A stretch of DNA of 64,000 nucleotides, from positions 1,984,001 to 2,048,000 of the forward strand of contig NZ_CP012117.1 in assembly GCF_001678905.1 (NCBI RefSeq), written 5' to 3'. How positions within the stretch are numbered: the stretch's first letter is position 1; each line of letters begins with the position of its first letter. The translations under genes were made by a program, and so were the position numbers. Below, in pieces: positions 61,949 to 64,000 of this stretch. This DNA is from Dermabacter vaginalis (lineage in GTDB: Bacteria > Actinomycetota > Actinomycetes > Actinomycetales > Dermabacteraceae). The notes under the pieces were generated by a model, which saw only the letters and a program-made list of their open reading frames with translations, ran no database searches and had not been told where the DNA came from.

Positions 61949-62334
61949 GCAGTCACCACAATGCCAAGCCAGAACGCTGCGAGGGCCGAACCAAGGCTGA
62001 GCGCGTAGTAGCCGAGGGCCGTAACCGTGGCGCGCGAGCGCACGAGCATCACGATTTCAAGCATGAAGGTCGACATGGTCGAAAGCGCGCCGCAAAACCC
62101 TGCTCCGAACAGCGCCGCGAAGCTCGCCGCAACGAGGTCGGTCGTGCCGCCGAGTCGACGCAGCACGATTGCAAGAAAGAACGAGGCAATCACGTTCGCC
62201 ACAAACGTCGGCCATGGAATGGGCGAGGCGGGCTTATCGGGGCTCGTTGAGGGCTTCAGGGCGGGCACGAATGTGAGCCCGTATCGGGCTGCGGCACCGA
62301 AAGCGGCTCCGAGGGCAACGATGAGGGCGATCAA
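61945..62334 (-). CDS. fluC: Fluoride channel subunit, CrcB/FluC family (second copy)
   Basis: 129 residues, four membrane helices. GAGFCGALSTMSTFMLE is the FluC signature, and VANVIASFFLAI carries the conserved Asn. FluC proteins work as dual-topology dimers or as heterodimers of two tandem genes; here two adjacent copies overlapping by four bases suggest a heterodimer. It exports fluoride. In both copies the TFSTF box is TMSTF or STMSTF, that is Met replaces the first Phe. Confidence 0.92.
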   Translation of the reverse strand: MIALIVALGAAFGAAARYGLTFVPALKPSTSPDKPASPIPWPTFVANVIASFFLAIVLRRLGGTTDLVAASFAALFGAGFCGALSTMSTFMLEIVMLVRSRATVTALGYYALSLGSALAAFWLGIVVTA

Positions 62335-62888
62335 GGCGCTTCCTCCCCTTCCGCGGCGTGTTCGCGCGTGCTCATCACGCCCACGCGGTTACCCGCAACG
62401 AGGCCCACCATGACCGCGAGGACGCATACGAGGACGCTCGCGGTCACGTATTTAAGGGCTTCGAGCGGGAAGCCCGCGCCAATGATCGCGGCAATCTCGC
62501 TCGTGAATGTGCTCATCGTCGTGAAACCGCCACAAAATCCGGTGCCGAGCACAAGCTTGCACTGCGCATACTTCGGTGGTCGCTCGTCCCAATATCCCGT
62601 GAGCACGCCGAGGATCAAGCATCCAAGAAAGTTGGCAGCGAGTGTGCCCCACGGGAGATCGACGAGCGTCAGGGTCGTGGTGGCAGGGAGGATGACCGAA
62701 AGGGCATAGCGCACAACCGCACCGGCGGCGCCGCCGAGTGCCACCCACGGGGCGCCTTTACGGAAGGGCAGCGGCTTGGGCTCAATACGCACCGCGGCCG
62801 TGTCCGTGCTCGTGACGGCCGCGAATTCGGCCGTGCGCATGAGCGGGTCCTCACGGCGAAGGCTCCCGCGCTCTCCCTGGTCGTCCAT
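62331..62888 (-). CDS. fluC: Fluoride channel subunit, CrcB/FluC family (first copy, N-terminally extended)
   Basis: About 185 residues from ATG 62888. The first about 60 residues are a polar extension not found in canonical 120-130-residue FluC; then APWVALGGAAGAVVRYALS, LAANFLGCLILGVLTG and GTGFCGGFTTMSTFTSEIA follow. Partner of the downstream copy, with which it overlaps by four bases. The frame is open to 62915 as well. The extension may be non-functional or regulatory; I see no motif in it. Confidence 0.88.
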   Translation of the reverse strand: MDDQGERGSLRREDPLMRTAEFAAVTSTDTAAVRIEPKPLPFRKGAPWVALGGAAGAVVRYALSVILPATTTLTLVDLPWGTLAANFLGCLILGVLTGYWDERPPKYAQCKLVLGTGFCGGFTTMSTFTSEIAAIIGAGFPLEALKYVTASVLVCVLAVMVGLVAGNRVGVMSTREHAAEGEEAP

Positions 62889-62905
62889 CACCGCTCTAGC
62901 GTACG

Positions 62906-64000
62906 TCAGCCCCACACGAGTCCGAGACTCGGGTTCTCGAGAACAGCCGAAACGTCACGAAGCAGCTCCGAGCCGAGCGCGCCGTCGATGAGGCGGTGAT
63001 CGAAACTCAGCGCGAGTGAGCACACCTTGCGAGAGACGATCTCGCCGTCCACAACCCACGGCTTGTTCTTAATCGCGCCGAAGCCGAGGATGACTGACTC
63101 GCCGGGATTGAGGATCGGGGTGCCCGAATCGATGCCGAACACACCGAAGTTCGTGATCGTGATCGTGCCGTTGCGGGTTGCGGAGAGCGGCGTCTGGCCC
63201 GCACGCGCCGTTTGCGCAAGGTCGTTGATGCTCACGGCAAGCTCGCGCAGCGTGAGAAGGTGCGCATCCTTGATATTTGGCACGATGAGGCCGCGCGGGG
63301 TAGCCGCGGCGATGCCGAGGTTTACGAAGTGCTTGTAGACGATCTCCTGGCTTTCCTCGTCCCACGAGGCGTTGACCTCGGGATTGCGGCGAATCGCGAC
63401 GAGGAGCGCCTTCGCGAGCACGACGAGCGGGGAGATTTTGACGTCCTTCCACTCGCGGCTTTTCTTGAGCGTGTCGAGCAGTTCAAGGGTTGCGGTCATA
63501 TCGACCTCGTTGAACACCGTGACGTGCGGCGCTGTAAACGCCGAGCTCACCATTGCTTCGGCGGTGCGTTTACGCACGCTGCGGATCGGTACGCGCGTCG
63601 TCTGCTCGTCGCTCGTCACCCCCGGGAACGGTTGGCTCTTCGGGGTTTTCATGTGCCCGGCAAGGTTCTCCGGCGCCTGCTTTTCTTCGCTCGGGAAGAA
63701 GCTTCCGGTCTGATCGGGGTTCTGCGCGGGGTGCTGTTCGAGCGAGCGCTGCGACGCGGCAATGACATCTTGACGGGTCACGACTCCCCCGCGTCCTGTC
63801 GCGAGCACCTCGTGAAGGGCCACGCCAAGGTCTTTCGCGAGCTTGCGCACGGGCGGCTTCGCGAGAATGCGGTCGATCGGGACCTGCGGTTCCGCACCGC
63901 TCTGCGCGATCGCGCGCTTTTTGCGACGCGGTGTGGGCGTCTCGCGCGCGCCGTAGCCCACCAGGGTTTTCGGTTCGGTCTCCTCGGGCTTTTCGGAAGC
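62906..64000 (-). CDS. 2-oxoacid dehydrogenase E2 component (dihydrolipoyl acyltransferase), 5' end outside window
   Basis: 364 residues are visible, still open at the right edge; the lipoyl domain must lie beyond 64000. Present here are a peripheral-subunit-binding domain (PPVRKLAKDLGVALHEVLATGRGGVVTRQDV, about 50 residues in), an Ala/Pro/Gln linker, and the catalytic core with SFDHRLIDGALGSELL at the end (His of HRxxDG). The E1 and E3 partners are not in the window. It transfers the acyl group to coenzyme A in a pyruvate or branched-chain complex; which one is open. Confidence 0.92.
   Translation of the reverse strand, partial: ASEKPEETEPKTLVGYGARETPTPRRKKRAIAQSGAEPQVPIDRILAKPPVRKLAKDLGVALHEVLATGRGGVVTRQDVIAASQRSLEQHPAQNPDQTGSFFPSEEKQAPENLAGHMKTPKSQPFPGVTSDEQTTRVPIRSVRKRTAEAMVSSAFTAPHVTVFNEVDMTATLELLDTLKKSREWKDVKISPLVVLAKALLVAIRRNPEVNASWDEESQEIVYKHFVNLGIAAATPRGLIVPNIKDAHLLTLRELAVSINDLAQTARAGQTPLSATRNGTITITNFGVFGIDSGTPILNPGESVILGFGAIKNKPWVVDGEIVSRKVCSLALSFDHRLIDGALGSELLRDVSAVLENPSLGLVWG

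Overview
The window is chromosomal DNA from a high-GC Gram-positive bacterium (Actinomycetota). The gene set (class Ib ribonucleotide reductase with NrdH/NrdI, a fused MrpAB antiporter, an HrpB helicase, formate-tetrahydrofolate ligase, CopD-CtaG fusion, many ATGA overlaps and GTG starts) fits Micrococcales, possibly Dermabacteraceae (Dermabacter/Brachybacterium-like). That placement is inference from gene content and codon style, not from a search.

Layout. 1-0.6 kb: two small DUF6199-like membrane proteins. 0.67-8.2 kb: a beta-galactoside operon (LacI regulator, ABC solute-binding lipoprotein, two permeases, GH2 beta-galactosidase) with one promoter/operator before lacI and a strong terminator after lacZ. 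8.2-13.2 kb: a lipoprotein, then nrdHIE under a pair of NrdR-type boxes; this stretch also carries copies of a 65-bp hairpin element. 13.2-25.3 kb: housekeeping genes (Gfo/Idh oxidoreductase, PlsC-like acyltransferase, Usp, zincin, catalase, secreted S33 peptidase, winged-helix protein, BioY, HrpB) with tRNA-Glu and tRNA-Thr. 25.4-34.2 kb: tRNA-Asp, tRNA-Phe, fhs, and the six-gene mrp Na+/H+ antiporter operon. 34.2-41.2 kb: lipoprotein, unknown protein, dcd, tRNA-Gly, a truncated dienoyl-CoA-reductase-type remnant, and an ABC exporter next to a two-component system.

41.3-52.6 kb is accessory DNA lying between core genes: a frameshifted bacteriocin-like peptide gene with a small immunity-like membrane protein, an IS481 transposase, an ABC-F gene coupled to a frameshifted MFS gene, an inverted IS481 end, a broken integrase-core transposase, and a LacI-controlled carbohydrate operon (amidotransferase-like, YdcZ-type transporter, phosphotriesterase-like hydrolase, ribokinase) followed by an M20 peptidase and an orphan gene tail. 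By eye the 46-52.6 kb part is less GC-rich than the core.

52.6-64 kb returns to core DNA: a large membrane protein that looks like a catalytically dead H+-pyrophosphatase, a thioredoxin/NHL protein, a double-HAD hydrolase, a flavin monooxygenase, CopD-CtaG, a FluC pair, and the 3' part of a 2-oxoacid dehydrogenase E2 gene running off the right edge.

Most unusual signals: (1) three 65-bp hairpin elements of identical length near gene 3' ends; (2) four copies of a 27-bp near-palindrome, three of them inside coding sequence; (3) the H+-PPase-like protein without its acidic catalytic motifs; (4) the bacteriocin/immunity-like pair; (5) the ABC-F/MFS cassette bounded by inverted IS481 ends.
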